A DNA stretch of 64,000 bases from Cristatella mucedo (GCA_009760855.2 WPIO01000043.1:2296001-2360000); one strand, 5' to 3'; counted from the first letter of the stretch, positions 35,710-47,974 are shown. Notes: generated by a model from the letters alone, not told the origin. Numbers and translations: made by a program.

Positions 35710-35985
35710 TTCTTACGCAGCGACATCTACTCTCTTACTGACAACTATGGCTCATCCTTTTCAGCGGTCCTGACCTGCTACTTTCATGCTACTCGCTACC
35801 TCAACTGCTCTCCGTACTCTGCTATCCTTCACACTTTCTCTTTGTTGAGTGAGACGAAGTGTATTGGCTACCGAATGTGAACCCAAAGCCACTCAGGCTG
35901 CGAGTGGGCTATACAAAACTCTCCTGCGTAACACCCACATGGTCTTTATGAATTTTTGAAGTTACAGAAGGAGATCTATGACATC
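35710..35985 (+). mobile_element. Short LINE B 3' element
   Basis: Begins TTCTTACGCAGCGACATC, exactly as the copy at 28277 does, and runs through the 3' UTR to GAGATCTATGACATC. Inserted in the satellite region. Confidence 0.78.
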
Positions 35986-38900
35986 AAATTAAAATCTTTT
36001 AACCGGCTCTGATTGCGAAATATTGGCAATGCATGCCAGTTATGGGCAATTGCCCGGGCAAATAAGATGATCCATTATGATCCATCCTAAATCACTGGAA
36101 AGTGGCTAAGCTAAGATAAAATTTATCTCACCTCTCACAGAGAACTGTGCTTAAAGCTCAATAAAATCATTTCAACGCATTTTAAATGGCAATAAGAAGC
36201 AATGGCCCGGGCCAATATCCCAACTTGCAGCAAATTGACGAGATATGGCAGTGCGAACCATGATTTTCATTACATTTAAATTTCTGCTGCATCCAAAGTA
36301 AAACCCAGGCATTTTCAAGATGATTTGCTCGTTCACTATCAGCGATGCACGGCACTCCATAGCAATGGTGGGGACCGATAGCCCAATCTGCAGAAACTGA
36401 CGAGAAATCGGCTGCAACAAACTCTAATTCTCATTCTACGTAACATGTCCATCTTAGCTAACATTATGTTCACTCGCTGTGTCCTTTTAATCGATGGCGA
36501 TGCAAATCAATAGAAGGTGATGGTCCGGACCAATACGCGAATCAATAATGGTCTCTTACAAATCGACCGAAAGTGGCTAAGAGAAGCTCTAACGTTTCTT
36601 GCATATTGCACTCTACTGCATTACAAATGCTGCGACATCCTTTTATACCATCGAAAAAGGCAAAATCGAGGCACTGCACTACAATCGACATCGATGGCCA
36701 GGCCTGTACAGCAACCTGTTCCACTTTGCTGGAAATCAGCTATTGGAACTTGTAATTATCCTACTACATAACGATCACTGTAGGCGCACATAGTGTCATT
36801 TTACGACTTCAGCCTTGGGCAATTCATGGGAATTGACTTCAATTGCTCAAGACAATACAGCCACCTAAGATTTTTACAATTTAAATAAAGCTGGTTAGAG
36901 AGGATCCAATTTTCTTTGCATATTGCAGTGAGCTTTAATAAAAGTGCAACTGCATCCTTTCAACCAACTTACATTCGATGGCTATGCATGGCAATCGATG
37001 GCAACGGCCATGGAAACTACGGAAGTCTATAACGGTCGGTTAAAAATTGAGTGGAAGCTGCTGGAAGAAGCTTCTATTTGAGATTTCCGTTTGTGTATAG
37101 TATATATTTGGTGCACTCAGGAAACGCCATAGGTAATTTTAGCTCTTAGTCACTGCATTGCTATTAATGGCAGTGGTCCCTTCCAATACAGCAATCTTCT
37201 GAAATCCGTCGCCAATCGACTGCACATAGGCTCAGCAAAGCTAAAGTATACATCAGGTATTACATCGGACATTTGTAAAGTGTGATGTTATATCTAATGT
37301 AATATGCTTAATTTAAAATGCGTCTTTGTCTGAATGTCAAGGTCATTTATGGCTTGTTAGTGACCTGCCAACTGAAAGTTCACAGCCCAGGAAACTTGGG
37401 ATCTGCAAACTTAAAGTGCGGTTTGCACCCCTGGAAACTTCCTTCTCTGCCATCTGGTAGTATACGATGAATAATTTTCTACCATATTCACCTTAACATT
37501 ACTACAGCGGTGGGAGCCTGAAGCTTTACTGAATAATGTAACTTCTCACCTTGCACACTATCCTGTTCACACTCATTAGAGCTGTAATGCTCTTTACACC
37601 TGGCTGAAGAGAACCTGTGACGTGTTTTCGACCTAACCGCAAGGTCCCCCTCACCTACTACGATGTTTAAAGCATTCCGCCTGGTTTCACGACTTATGTT
37701 GAGTTTGCAAACTTACTAAATATAGTTTTCCGTACTTTCTCAGGCTGTTGCCGTCGATCGCCTTGCAGCGCCCTCAAATGTTCGTTTGAGATTGGTGACA
37801 GGATGCGAATGCACTTTAATGCAGCTCACTGTAATACAAAATAAAAATGAGATCTTCTTACGTCAGCCTTCCTTGTAAGTGGAATATGCAATTATTGATT
37901 GCTTTATCGTCTCGGGCAATGGCCGTGCATTGTCCAAGGCTGAACTCACAAAATGACAGTATGTGGGTCCACAGTTATCATTATGTGGTAGGATAATTAC
38001 TAATTCAGACTGCCAATATTAAGCAGATCTGAAACAGATTGTGCAAATGCCGGGCCACCGAAGTCAATCGCCGTGCATAGCACTCGATTGCACCTGTATC
38101 AATTGTGTAAAAGGATGTGGCTACACTTTTAAGGAGCATAGTGGAATAGGCAGGAAACGTTGGAGCTTCTCTCACATTCGTTGGTGCATTTGTAAGGGAC
38201 CACTATGGATTGACGCATTTGTTCGGGCCAACACCGTCGATTGCCATGCATTTTGCAAAGTGTGCCTGGTCAGAGCTAGTTGATAGGGTTGATCACGTGT
38301 GCCCACGGTGAGGCAGTGAGATGTTATGCGGATTGAGAACTTGAGTTTGCCGTTGCCGGTTTCTCGTCGATTTGTAGGTGATTGCATTATTGGTCCAAAC
38401 TATTGCTGTCAATTACCTCAAATGGCTGAGAATTAACCTAAACAATAGCTTGAAACTCCTACGGTTTCATTTTCAGCACAAAGAAATGTGAAATGCCATG
38501 AGAATTGGCATTTTGTGCAGCCAATTTGTGGTCGAAATGCCACAATTAATTGGGGCTTGCTGCTACGAGTAGAGCCTTTGCCAAAGACTGCCATAAATTG
38601 CCCGAGATTTTACGTGTGCAATTGATCAAAACGATGTGTTTGACTTTAGTCAGTTAGCTTTGTAGCGTGCGTTAAAAATTAAACCAATGCAAATCCCCAA
38701 TCTGCGAATTTTGCATCGAATTGCTACATGTTATGTTATTGGCCAGTGCAATCACAGTCAATTGCAGAGCATTTTTGCCGAACTGTAGAAGAGATTGTAG
38801 TGACATTGTGCAGGTACAAAATAACCGATGACCTGAGCAATGTGCAACCGCTATTAGAGGTTAAAATATATTCATTCTGGTCGTTTTCCTGCTGGTTTCC

Positions 38901-39474
38901 GTGGATTCACATTCTGGCCGAAGTAGTAGCACTCGATCTCAGTGCGTTGCTACAAAAAGGTCGAGCAAATTACAGTAAATGTATGCGAGTACAAAATAAG
39001 CCAAGAACTGAAAGGCGTGCAATCATATTTAGAGCTTCTACTACATGGTTGTAGTCACTGTTCTGTAAATAGCAGGGGATTGTGGTGGATTGACGAGCCT
39101 TACAGTATGGGACCTGGCCGTTGTGGCTAATTGCAGTGCATTGCATAAGAACTGCTGTGAACTAGGGATTGAAATCTTGTGGTTACACATTAAACTGAGC
39201 CCATTCCTATATATAATGGCAATTAGAGCTTCGAGTTGGCGATTTCGGGATCATTTTAAGTGGAATAGACTTGAATGCTGTAGTTTAGTTTCTAATGTCA
39301 TTTCATTCGATTGCCCCCAATCGCCACAGTGGAAGTACTGGCAATAACTTTATTTGACCTGGGTTGGCACAGAGCATGGTGTATTGAATATGCAATGGAA
39401 ACTGGAGCTCGATGCAATCTTTTTTGATTTTCTTGTATAACAGTTCCATGGATTGATTTGAGTTACTGCATAAT

Positions 39475-39908
39475 TAATAATGCTAATAATAATGCACTTG
39501 ATAAAGCACCCTCAGAGAACTCAATCTCTTTCTATGCATTTTACATTGCGAAGAGAAATGCAATTGAATGGTGAGTCATACCATGCTTGATAAACAAACA
39601 AAATGAATAACATGGTTAGGGGTGACATGCACAGGGTCAGTATGCAAATGTGGTTAGTAACAGCATGCACTGTGTCAGCACTCATAAGCACATCAAGGAC
39701 GAATCACAGGGACCCACTGAATGCTGTCCTAAATAAGTGAGCTTTCAAGTTCTATTTAACTGTGGTAAGGTCAGGGGATGTTGTGATGCAGGTCCGGAGG
39801 GAGTTCCAGGCTTTGGGAGCATACGAACTAAATGCACGGTCTCCAAAGGATTTTAGGTTTCTATGAGGTATTTGTAGACTGTTGGATTCCGAAAAGCAGG
39901 TGGTACGA
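39475..39908 (-). mobile_element. LINE A 3' end inserted in satellite
   Basis: Tail, hairpin, 3' UTR (ATGGTTAGGGGTGACATGC) and end of the RT ORF in reverse orientation, up to GGTGGTACGAC. Satellite words resume directly afterwards (CTGGCCGCTGC...TTGCAGTG). Confidence 0.82.
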
Positions 39909-40310
39909 CCTGGCCGCTGCTAAAGGTTGCAGTGACATGCATGAGAACGACGGTTCTAACGCAACTGAAATATTTTAAGTGCTATTTTTGCAGAGTGTGT
40001 GGTCATATGCGATTAAAAAGAGAAGTTTTTCGAACAGTATTTGTTTTGCATGGAATGCAATTGGTTGTGTTGAGTTGCTGGGTTGGCATCGGAAAGTGCA
40101 ACTTTATCTCAGTGTATTTAGTGAGAAGGAATGGGAAGTATCAAACGAAATCATTTGGGTACATTTTAAGTGTAGCTTAGTTTGATACTCTATATTTTTT
40201 GAATCTGTGAGAAGCTGATGTGTGGTTAATTTGATGGTAACTAGAATGGATTGAGGTGGATTGTGGTTATTTTGGTAAGCACATCCATTGTCAAAGCTCA
40301 TCTATATAAA

Positions 40311-40772
40311 TGCTCGTGCATGCAGCGACATGAAATTTGCTAGACGGATAGAATCGAACGTTAACTACAAAACTAGTGCTGAACTTGAGATTGGAAATGC
40401 TAACGTCTGGTTTGTGTTAGCCTAATTAGAGTGGATCACATAGGGCTGTGGTAATTCGTCGAACCACTCCCTGCTTTGTAATATCCAATTGCAGAAAAAT
40501 TCGGAGCTCGATACCTTTAGGGTCGGTAGTCAGAGCAAACACCTCAGGGCAGGACTTTAAGAGGCAGCATGAAAGTTCCTTGAGGCCACTATCCTAGTCC
40601 TACCGTCGTCAAATCTTCCCTACCCAATTGCCAGGGCCGAAGCCTGCTGGGCTCAATTACCTCAAATGCTTCTTTTTCAGTTTAAAGTAACGAAAATATA
40701 ATCAAAATTTCTGGTAAGACTAGGCACAACAGCTCACCCCAGAGTGGATAATGCAGCTTTGCCTTAGTTTAG
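40311..40772. other. Intron DNA, nothing recognised
   Basis: Between the satellite region and the TM5 exon. No feature seen besides the acceptor. Confidence 0.35.
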
Positions 40773-40841
40773 GGTTTTCTTCAAGTTGGCCATGCTCTCG
40801 GAGTAATGACAGGACCTCCGATTGGAGGCTTTCTATATGAG
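40773..40841 (+). CDS. Transporter exon: TM5 with antiporter motif C
   Basis: This 69-base, 23-codon exon, phase 0 at both ends, lies between TTTAG and GTAAGG. It encodes GFLQVGHALGVMTGPPIGG then FLYE. The spacing of glycines and the GPPIGG core match MFS motif C of TM5, which marks antiporters. It aligns without gaps to the same position in SLC18B1. Both splice junctions coincide with conserved residue positions. Confidence 0.87.
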
Positions 40842-41064
40842 GTAAGGAGCTGATAGTGTCTCTGCATAATATTTTCACTTTATCATAATCTGAAGTTGCT
40901 GATATTATTTAGTCGTTTCGTGATGCCATTCTTCTTAAGAAGTACAAAAAAGTGGCATTTTTTTATGCATAATGCAATTTTTTGATCATCGCACTTTTAA
41001 AGGTTTTGTACTAGTTTCAGGTGACATTTTTAAATAAGACTACAAAAATGCTCATGTCTCATGA

Positions 41065-42031
41065 CCTTAAAAGCTATCTCCCTAGTAAGTTCCAGTCTGG
41101 TCTTAATGCAGATCCCAGGATCCACAGAGTCAGCATTGCTTAGGCTGTACGACGACCTGCTTAGGAAGGCAGACATGGGTAGAGTATCTCTGCTTGTCTT
41201 GCTAGATCTTTTGGCAGCTTGTGTTGATACCGATCCCCAAGTCCTTCTGGTGCGCCTCTCATCTCCTAGAGATCACTAGCACTTCTCTGCAACGGATAAG
41301 GTCTGATCTCAGTGGGAGATTCCACTGTATTGACAGGAATGGGCAAAGTCCTCCAAGGTACCTCTGAAATATGGGGTACATCAGGGCTCCGTGCTAGATC
41401 CGGATATTTATATGGTATATGCTCTCCCTCTTACTGATGTGATTGCCAAGCGAAATCTAGGCTTTCATTTCTATGGGGATGACACTCAGTTGCACCTTTG
41501 CTTTCATCCCTCCAAGCCTTCCAGCACCTAGAATTCTCTCAACTCCCATGCTGCATATATTGATGGCACCCGGACATGGATACCAGTAAATTTGTTAAAC
41601 TAAACGATGATAAAACTAACTTACTAGTTATTGGCAAACAGAGTGTGTTTCCGAAATTGGGAAGGCTCCTGCTCAAAATTGGCTCTGCCAGTACATCTCC
41701 TGCTGAATGAGCTCGAAATCTGGGCATCATAGTCCTAAGTGAGTTCTCGTTAGACGACCACATCGGCTTCACAGTCAAGCAAACCTAATATCAGATAAAC
41801 AACATTGCTAAAATTTGGGCCTCTTTAGATAAGGATACCACGTCTAAGTTGGTCCCTGAATTTGTGACTTCCCGTCCGGATTTCTGTAAATCACTGCTTG
41901 CTGGCCTACCGGCACATGCAACCAGCTCTGACAGCTGGTGCTAGACTCTGCAGCTAGGCTTGTCTGTAGTGAGCGTCTCAGTTGCCACATCACTCATCTT
42001 CTCGACAAACTACACCGGCTAACGGTCAAGC
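41065..42031 (+). mobile_element. LINE A, RT region, left part
   Basis: RT N-terminal and catalytic blocks with frameshifts: SLLVLLDLLAACVDTDPQVL, TSGLRARSG-like decay, FYGDDTQLHL (YGDD retained), then the thumb region to GGCTAACGGTCAAGC at 42031. It continues at 42824 after a foreign insertion. Confidence 0.78.
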
Positions 42032-42823
42032 TGTGGCAAAACTTCATTTTGTAACCGTGTAGAAGCTAGTCCCCCGGTTCTCTACCGATGGACTGTGCGA
42101 TGCAGCGCTGCGGTGCGGTTAAAACACAGGCGGCCACAACTGGGTGCCGAAAGCAATAGTTTATTGTGAGCCTGTTAGTAGTGGTTACGCGCCGGCGCAA
42201 GCGCTTTATGCCGCGCGAACCGGACCGATGGAGTTAACTTGGCAAACTCCCAATGCCTGAGTATACTAAACTATCCTATACGAGCGTCGCAAGCGATTGT
42301 GAAGGCGGGTTGCTACAGCACCCCAAGATAGAAGCAGCTAACTGAGTAGCCGGCAGAACACAACTGCTCAGTCTAAGTTGCACTTAGCTGTTCGTCGCCA
42401 TAGGTTCGTCTCTCGTGCTCTCGAAGCCTAGTCTCGCATCGACTACCAAGCTGCAGCCGTGCTCTCTGTCAGTCGTCTCATTATATTCTCTCTCCTCTCA
42501 ACTCCTGACCTCGCCCCCAGCTGCTATTTCTACTTCAGCCTATTAGTCGGTGCACATCTTGACCGCAACGTCTGCACCAGGCATCATTCTAACTTTAGCT
42601 GGTAGACCAAGAGCCGGGCTTGTACTAGCTGTCCAAGTCGAACCTGCTAAGACAACCACATTAGTCGCTCCATCTCCTAACCGCATCGCCTGCATAAAGC
42701 TCCATTCTAACCTGAGCTAGGTGAGTCAGGAGCTGGGTCTCTACTAGGCGCCCTAGTCGCCCCCCCCCCCTCTAAGGCAAGGGCTCCCATCACGGCTAAG
42801 CTGAGAGCTGCACTAGTGCAATT
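42032..42823. mobile_element. GC-rich insertion of unknown type within LINE A
   Basis: About 790 bases of GC-rich sequence, unlike anything else in the window, interrupt one LINE A copy. The flanks GGCTAACGGTCAAGC and GTTTCGTCGCTCACTT are only some 13 bases apart in intact copies. It contains two imperfect direct repeats of about 115 bases (about 42540-42655 and 42658-42770), each with TTAGTCG...ACCGCA...CATTCTAAC...AGCT and ending near a C-rich run (42760-42770). No ORF and no clear target duplication. It begins TGTGGC, but I could not show LTR features. Confidence 0.5.
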
Positions 42824-43337
42824 GTTTCGTCGCTCACTTTTAGGTCACTTCATTTTGTGGCTCCAGCTGATCTCTTACATCTACCCTACCAATAGGCCTA
42901 GCGTGGTACCAGCCGCTTTTTGGAATCTAACAGTTGACTAATGCCCTCGTCAAATTCTTTGGAGACCAGGCACTTGGTTCGAGTGCTCCCAATGCCTGGA
43001 ACTCACTCTCGACTTTCTTTACAATATCCCTGACTTGACCCCATTTAAAAAGAACTTAAGAACTCACCTATTTAGGACAGCATCGTGCGAGTCCATCTGA
43101 CTCGTTCTTCAAGCGCTTATGAGTGCGGACACTTTGCATGCTGCCACTAACCAATCTTGCATGCTGACCCTGTGCCAATCACCCCTAACCACTGTATCCA
43201 TGTGCTTATCAAGTATGATATTACTTACCATTCAATCCCATTTCCCTTTGCAGCAAGTGTAAAGCGCCTAGGAAGAGATTATTTTCTCGGAATTTAATTA
43301 TTCCGATTATTATCACGAGGAAATATATTCTTAGTAG

Positions 43338-43419
<82 letters not shown>

Positions 43420-43440
43420 AGTGCTTTATTATTATTACTA
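42824..43440 (+). mobile_element. LINE A, right part to 3' tail
   Basis: Resumes at GTTTCGTCGCTCACTTTTAGG and runs through the C-terminus and 3' UTR (CTGACCCTGTGCCAATCACC) to the hairpin at about 43255-43300. The last part (TATCAAGTGCTTTATTATTATT at 43415-43440) is separated from it by a short AT-rich segment and a (TA)n array. Confidence 0.8.
43341..43417. repeat. (TA)n microsatellite inside a LINE A 3' end
   Basis: A TA array splitting the terminal hairpin from the TATCAAGTGC...(TTA)n end of a LINE A copy. Confidence 0.9.
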
Positions 43441-44689
43441 TTATTAGTATTATCTATGAATCATTATCTACCTAATGCTGACATTCCAAATGACAGCTAT
43501 CGCTCAACGATCCACGTGTACTGCACTTTCTCAACTGCTGACATTTGCTTCCTAAGATGACGATGAAGGCTGCTAAAAGCTTATCAAAGTTAGCTGCGGG
43601 TTTTAGTGCTTTACTTCTACCACTCGGCTTTGGAGAGATAGAGAGGAAGATAATTAGCCCTTATTCTATCTAGCTTTTCTGGAGTCGTAAAAGAAAAAAC
43701 GTTAAATGACTGCATGCGAATTGTAGGTACTTCTAAATTTCACAATACTAACCGATGCTAGCTCAAAGCTGCAGTAATTCTTTGAGAAAATATTCCAAAG
43801 TGATGTTGTAGTTACTTTGACGTGAATTCAATGCGATTCCCAAGAGAATTGTAGCCAGTTTTACGTAGTCAATTAATTGTTTTCTAAAGTAGATCAGCTG
43901 CAGTCATTTGAATTGACTTGAACGAGAGAGGAAGAATTTAGCTGAGAAGTCGACTAAATTTATATAACCTGAAAATAAATAAATTCAATAAGTAGAGAAA
44001 TCCTGTTTTTTTTCAGAGCTTGTATATCACTCTTGAAGTATTATTAATTTCTTTTGACCGTGTGGACTGTTTTGCAGTTGACCGGCATACCTCGTTTACC
44101 ATATTCCTGTAAAAACTTCAAGATTATTGTATCTGATTTTTCTTAGTGCAGAGCACTTAAAAATTATTTAAACCCCCATCATTGTTTTTCAGAACGCTGA
44201 ATCATGGTATAATACATATATTAAAATTTGTGTAATTTATGGTAATCGTTCGAGCCTATAACTCAATAACGGATTTGCGAAAACTTTAATAGCGCTTAGC
44301 TTTTAGTGTTTGCAAACACTAAAAAGTACAGTGAATTAATATATGTTGGTCCATCGACAAAGCTTAAGTACGCTTCAAACTATTTGCTAGTACTGCTGGG
44401 ACGCCTTCTTGAAATCACGAAGACAGATGCAGGATTTTCGCTTTACGTTTAACGATGCAAGCAACACTTTTTTTTTAACTTTTATTCACTTTCCCCACTA
44501 AGAACTCTAATTAAGAAAGCTTGATGCCAGCTACTTGTCCTTATGATGAGATATTTCTTCTTATGACTTATTTTTTAGTTTGAATGCTGTTTGATTACTG
44601 CATAAAAATGATCCTTACTGCTAATCTTATGTGCTTGTATTTTATGTTAGATCTGTGTCGCACGGGGCAGAAGAATACTTCTGGTTTAC
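43441..44689. other. Intron DNA with a perfect palindrome
   Basis: Nothing coding or mobile recognised. A perfect 24-bp palindrome lies at 44301-44324 (half-site TTTTAGTGTTTG). Confidence 0.45.
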
Positions 44690-45380
44690 TGACTGCTGTT
44701 ATCAATGCTTGCTGGCCTACCATCTTGTGCACTCGGACGCTTACAGCTGATGTAAAATTTGCAGCTAGGTTTGTGTGTCGTGAGCTTCACAGTTGCCACA
44801 TCACCACTTCACACCGATCATGACTGGCTGCCTTTTTAGGCAACGGTTCGGCTTTAGGGTTTTGTCACTCACTCTAAAGTCCCGTCATTCTTTGGCTCCA
44901 GCCTACCCATTAGGTATAATTTCCCATCAAGATGAACATCCCAACACTCTCTTTTCGGAATGTAACCATTGATCTATGCCTTGGGCAAACCACGAATCCT
45001 TTGGAGATAATGCCTCTAGTTCGTATGCTTTGAAAGCCTGAAACTGATTTCCGAATTTCACCGGAACATTTCTTCAACTATCCACATTTGAAAAACCAAC
45101 TAAAACGTATCTTTCTATAGCAGCATGCAGTGCGTTCCGATGATTCGTCCTTTCAGGGCTTTTGTTTGCCCGACAGTATGCATTCTAATACCAAGCATGC
45201 TTGCATGCTGAATCTGCAAATCACCCTTAACCATATTATTCGTGTTGTTTTTTGAGCATGCTATCACTGGTCAGTCGACTCGTACTTCCTTTGCTGCAAA
45301 TGTAAAGCGCCAAAACACCGATTGAGTTCTCTGGGGGTGCTATATCTTATGTATTATTATTATCACTATTATTATTATGA
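44690..45380 (+). mobile_element. LINE A, thumb region to 3' tail, degenerate
   Basis: Contains AGCTAGGTTTGTGTGTCGTGAG, TTGGCTCCAGCCTACCC, 3' UTR words and the hairpin (AAAGCGCCAAAACACCG...GGGGGTGCTATATC), then (ATT)n at 45353-45378. Frames are broken throughout. Confidence 0.75.
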
Positions 45381-45971
45381 GTGACTTCATCCTAGTAAAT
45401 GTTGAAGAAACTAAAGCTGCTTGCTTTGACATGATTTAATTCAAACATGTATTGCATTAAGGTTCGCAAGAGCAGTATAGCTGCTGTAAAACCAGCTTTA
45501 CTGTGGTTTCAAGATCTCTCACGTTAATAATGAAATGAAGTAGGTGGTTGATGCGGCTGGAAATTAAGAGGATGTAAGCCAAAATAACTACCGCCCTGAA
45601 AGTAATGGGCGTCGATAAGTATCTAGTCAAATTTTATTCGGCGTAAATTGATCACTAAACAAGATGTCTTTTGACCGCTGCACTGCCTATTGGTAAAAAG
45701 TGTCAGAGTGGTGCCCACTCATTCAGACTGGTTGACATGTTCCTCTTACGCACACAGCGGCTCAGAAAAACCGATGTATTAAAAAAATACGTATTGACCC
45801 TCATACCGTTTAATCTTTGATTCCAGATATATGAATCTAATTGATTAAAAGGTTTCAGTTCTATATTCCCACAATATATATTAACGACAGCATCTGCACT
45901 ACACAAGGCATGCTCAATCGGTACACATGGTTTCATTTGCAACAACATCTGCTCTACATATACCAGCAGCT
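45381..45971. other. Intron DNA, nothing recognised
   Basis: No supported feature. Confidence 0.35.
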
Positions 45972-46128
45972 GTATTTTATTTCATGCTGTCCTGAGCTTC
46001 TCCTTCTATGCTACTCAGTTCCTCAACTGCCTATCTTACTCATCTGTACAGTTCTGGCATAATCTTTTCTAGGTGAATTGAAGTATGATGGCTATCACAT
46101 GTTTAGAAGAGAGATGCCAAGGCTGTTA
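45972..46128 (+). mobile_element. Older LINE B 3' fragment, left part
   Basis: Degenerate match to the LINE B C-terminus (TTCTATGCTACTCAGTTCCTCAA, GATGGCTATCACATGTTTAG, AGGCTGTTAG). The rest of this 3' end (AGAGTAACACCCACTAATTC) reappears at 47168-47240, on the far side of a younger LINE B. Confidence 0.65.
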
Positions 46129-47158
46129 GTTGTCATTTAAACCGTCGGAATCTGCTGCAGCAACTGAGAAAATAAATGCTTGCCTTGCCGATACTCGATC
46201 CTGGATGTCGGAAAACTTTCTGAAATTAAATGACGATAAAACCGAACTGTTTCTCATAGGACACCCTAAGCGAGTGGCTGGATTAAAAGGCTTTGCTGTT
46301 CTAATAGGTGATGCTATTGTCAGACCTTCACCACATGCTCGTAATCTAGGTGTCGTGTTCGACAGCTGCATCAATTTCAAAAGCTTCATTCAGAAGACTA
46401 CCTCTACAGCAAGCCATCACATCCGATCCCTATCCAAGATTAGAAGCTGTCTCCCACAGTGGCTTGTAAAAAAATTAACTAGCTCTTTAGTTCTGTCTCG
46501 GCTTGATTATTGTAATTCCCTTTTCGCTGGACTACCAAAGAAAGCTATTATGCCACTACAGCGGACTATGAATATGGCTGCAAGGCTGGTCTTCAAGTCC
46601 AGCGGTTTGAGCACGTGTCACCTTTGCTGAAAGAGCTAGGATGGTTGCCGGTTGAGCAAAGGATACAGAGCAAATTTCTTACGCTGACCCACAAGGCCCG
46701 CCACGGCTTGGCTCCTTCGTACCTAGCTGAACTGCTGCATCAGTTTCAGTCTGTTCGCGCCCTCAGGTCCTGTGTGGACAATAAATTAGCTGTCCCATTC
46801 CTCCGCTTAAAGACACTTGGCGACAGAAGCTTAAGCTCTGCAGGTCCTAGATAGTGGAACTCGCTTCCACAATTCTTCACAATTCCCAACGACATCTACT
46901 ATCCAACTGCCAACTATGGCACATCTTTTTCAGAGGTCCTGAACTGCTACTTCTATGTTAATCACTACCTCAACTGCTCTCCTAACTCTGCTATGCTTCC
47001 CACTTTCTCTTTGTTTCGTGAGACAAAGTCTGTTGGCTACCGAATGCGTACCGAAAGCCGCATAGGCTGTGAGTGTGCTATACAAAACTCTCCTGCGTAA
47101 CACCCACATGGTCTTTATGACTTTGTGGAGTTACTGACGGAGATACATTACATTACAT
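46129..47158 (+). mobile_element. Younger LINE B, inserted in an older LINE B
   Basis: Begins just after the YADD region (SFKPSESAAATEKINACLAD), with MSENFLKLNDDKTELFLIGH, the thumb region, and a frameshift near 46600. The 3' end closes in ATTACATTACATTT. It is about as well preserved as the copy at 3990-5432. Confidence 0.85.
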
Positions 47159-47167
47159 TTCATAGTG

Positions 47168-47455
47168 TGAAAATGAAAAAATTCCAGAGTAACACCCACT
47201 AATTCTTTTTGAATTTTAGAACCTATACAACAGAGATACCATGTATTCAAGCCATCAACTAAGAGCCATCTCATAAAAATTGTCAGTCACGTCAAATCGA
47301 GTTTCCACAAGCCTATCACCCATCACCATGTCATTTTTGTTTTTTATTAAGCATGCTACTATTACCATTCAATCTTACTTCCTTTGCAGCGAATGCAAAC
47401 GTCCTAGAAAGAGATTTATTTCTCAGAGAGTCCTTTGTTAAATATGTTAAATGTT
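47168..47455 (+). mobile_element. Older LINE B tail followed by LINE A 3' end
   Basis: 47168-47240 is the right part of the older LINE B. From about 47290 to 47455 is a LINE A 3' end (AAGCATGCTACTATTACCATTCAATC, then the hairpin AAACGTCCTAGAAAGAGAT...GTTAAATATG). Confidence 0.6.
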
Positions 47456-47686
47456 TTTTTTTTAATTCAACCCTTTCGTGCTCTGCCTTATCTTTCAAAC
47501 TTCGCATATTCTGGCCTGGAGGAGTATACATTACCAACGCATATTTTAAATAACCCCTAAAAGTGGCTAAAACATTTGAAACCCCAGGTTAAAGTGGAAT
47601 AGGTCGTTTGATTTCCGGATTTACTCTGAGGTGGTGTACTCAGGCCCGTTAGAAAGGTATTAGGGAATATGAAGGATTTCTTTTAG

Positions 47687-47774
47687 GTCGGCGGATTCAG
47701 ATTACCATTTTCAGTTATTGGAGGCTGTCTGCTGCTAACTTGCACTGTCTCTTACATCATCATTCCTCAGATAG
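47687..47774 (+). CDS. Transporter exon: TM6
   Basis: The acceptor is ATTTCTTTTAG and the donor GTAAGT. It starts in phase 0, directly after FLYE of the previous exon, and ends in phase 1. It encodes VGGFRLPFSVIGGCLLL and TCTVSYIIIPQI. The G-F/Y-x-x-PF-x-V-x-G opening followed by one hydrophobic segment and a P just after it is the TM6 pattern of SLC18B1-like proteins. Confidence 0.85.
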
Positions 47775-47974
47775 GTAAGTGGAACAATCTAACCTTCTAT
47801 CTTGACGCATTTAAAGTGGCAAAATTATCTGAATAAACATCAGAGATGCTAAAATTGCTTATCTTATTGCTAAAGTAAAAACTGATATCAACACACTTTC
47901 TTGAATTAAGCATCTATAAAACCATTGCGCTAGCTATTAAGAAACTTAGCCTAAATAAGAAACTGAACTAATGA

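Larger units (their letters stand above)
34480..40310. repeat. Degenerate satellite, period about 170 bp, two opposed halves
   Basis: Recurring words such as GGCAATTGCCCAGGCCAATA, TACAGCAATC, AAATTGACTGGAAATTGGCT and TTGCATATTGCA appear about every 165-175 bases (for example near 36525, 36680, 36850, 37010 and 37180). From about 38040 the same words appear as reverse complements (TTGGAGCTTCTCTCACATTC, GGACCACTATGGATTGACGC, TTCGGGCCAACACCGTCGAT), so the two halves are inverted. Units are highly diverged. LINE B (35710) and LINE A (39475) have inserted into it. It lies in the intron after the TM4 exon. Confidence 0.65.

Noticed and set aside
34480-40310. CRISPR-like or other prokaryotic repeat array
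   Set aside because: Units are long, highly diverged and in both orientations, within an animal gene intron.
42032-42823. Solo LTR interpretation (starts TG, GC-rich)
   Set aside because: No matching CA end with target duplication, primer-binding site or internal polyprotein nearby could be shown.
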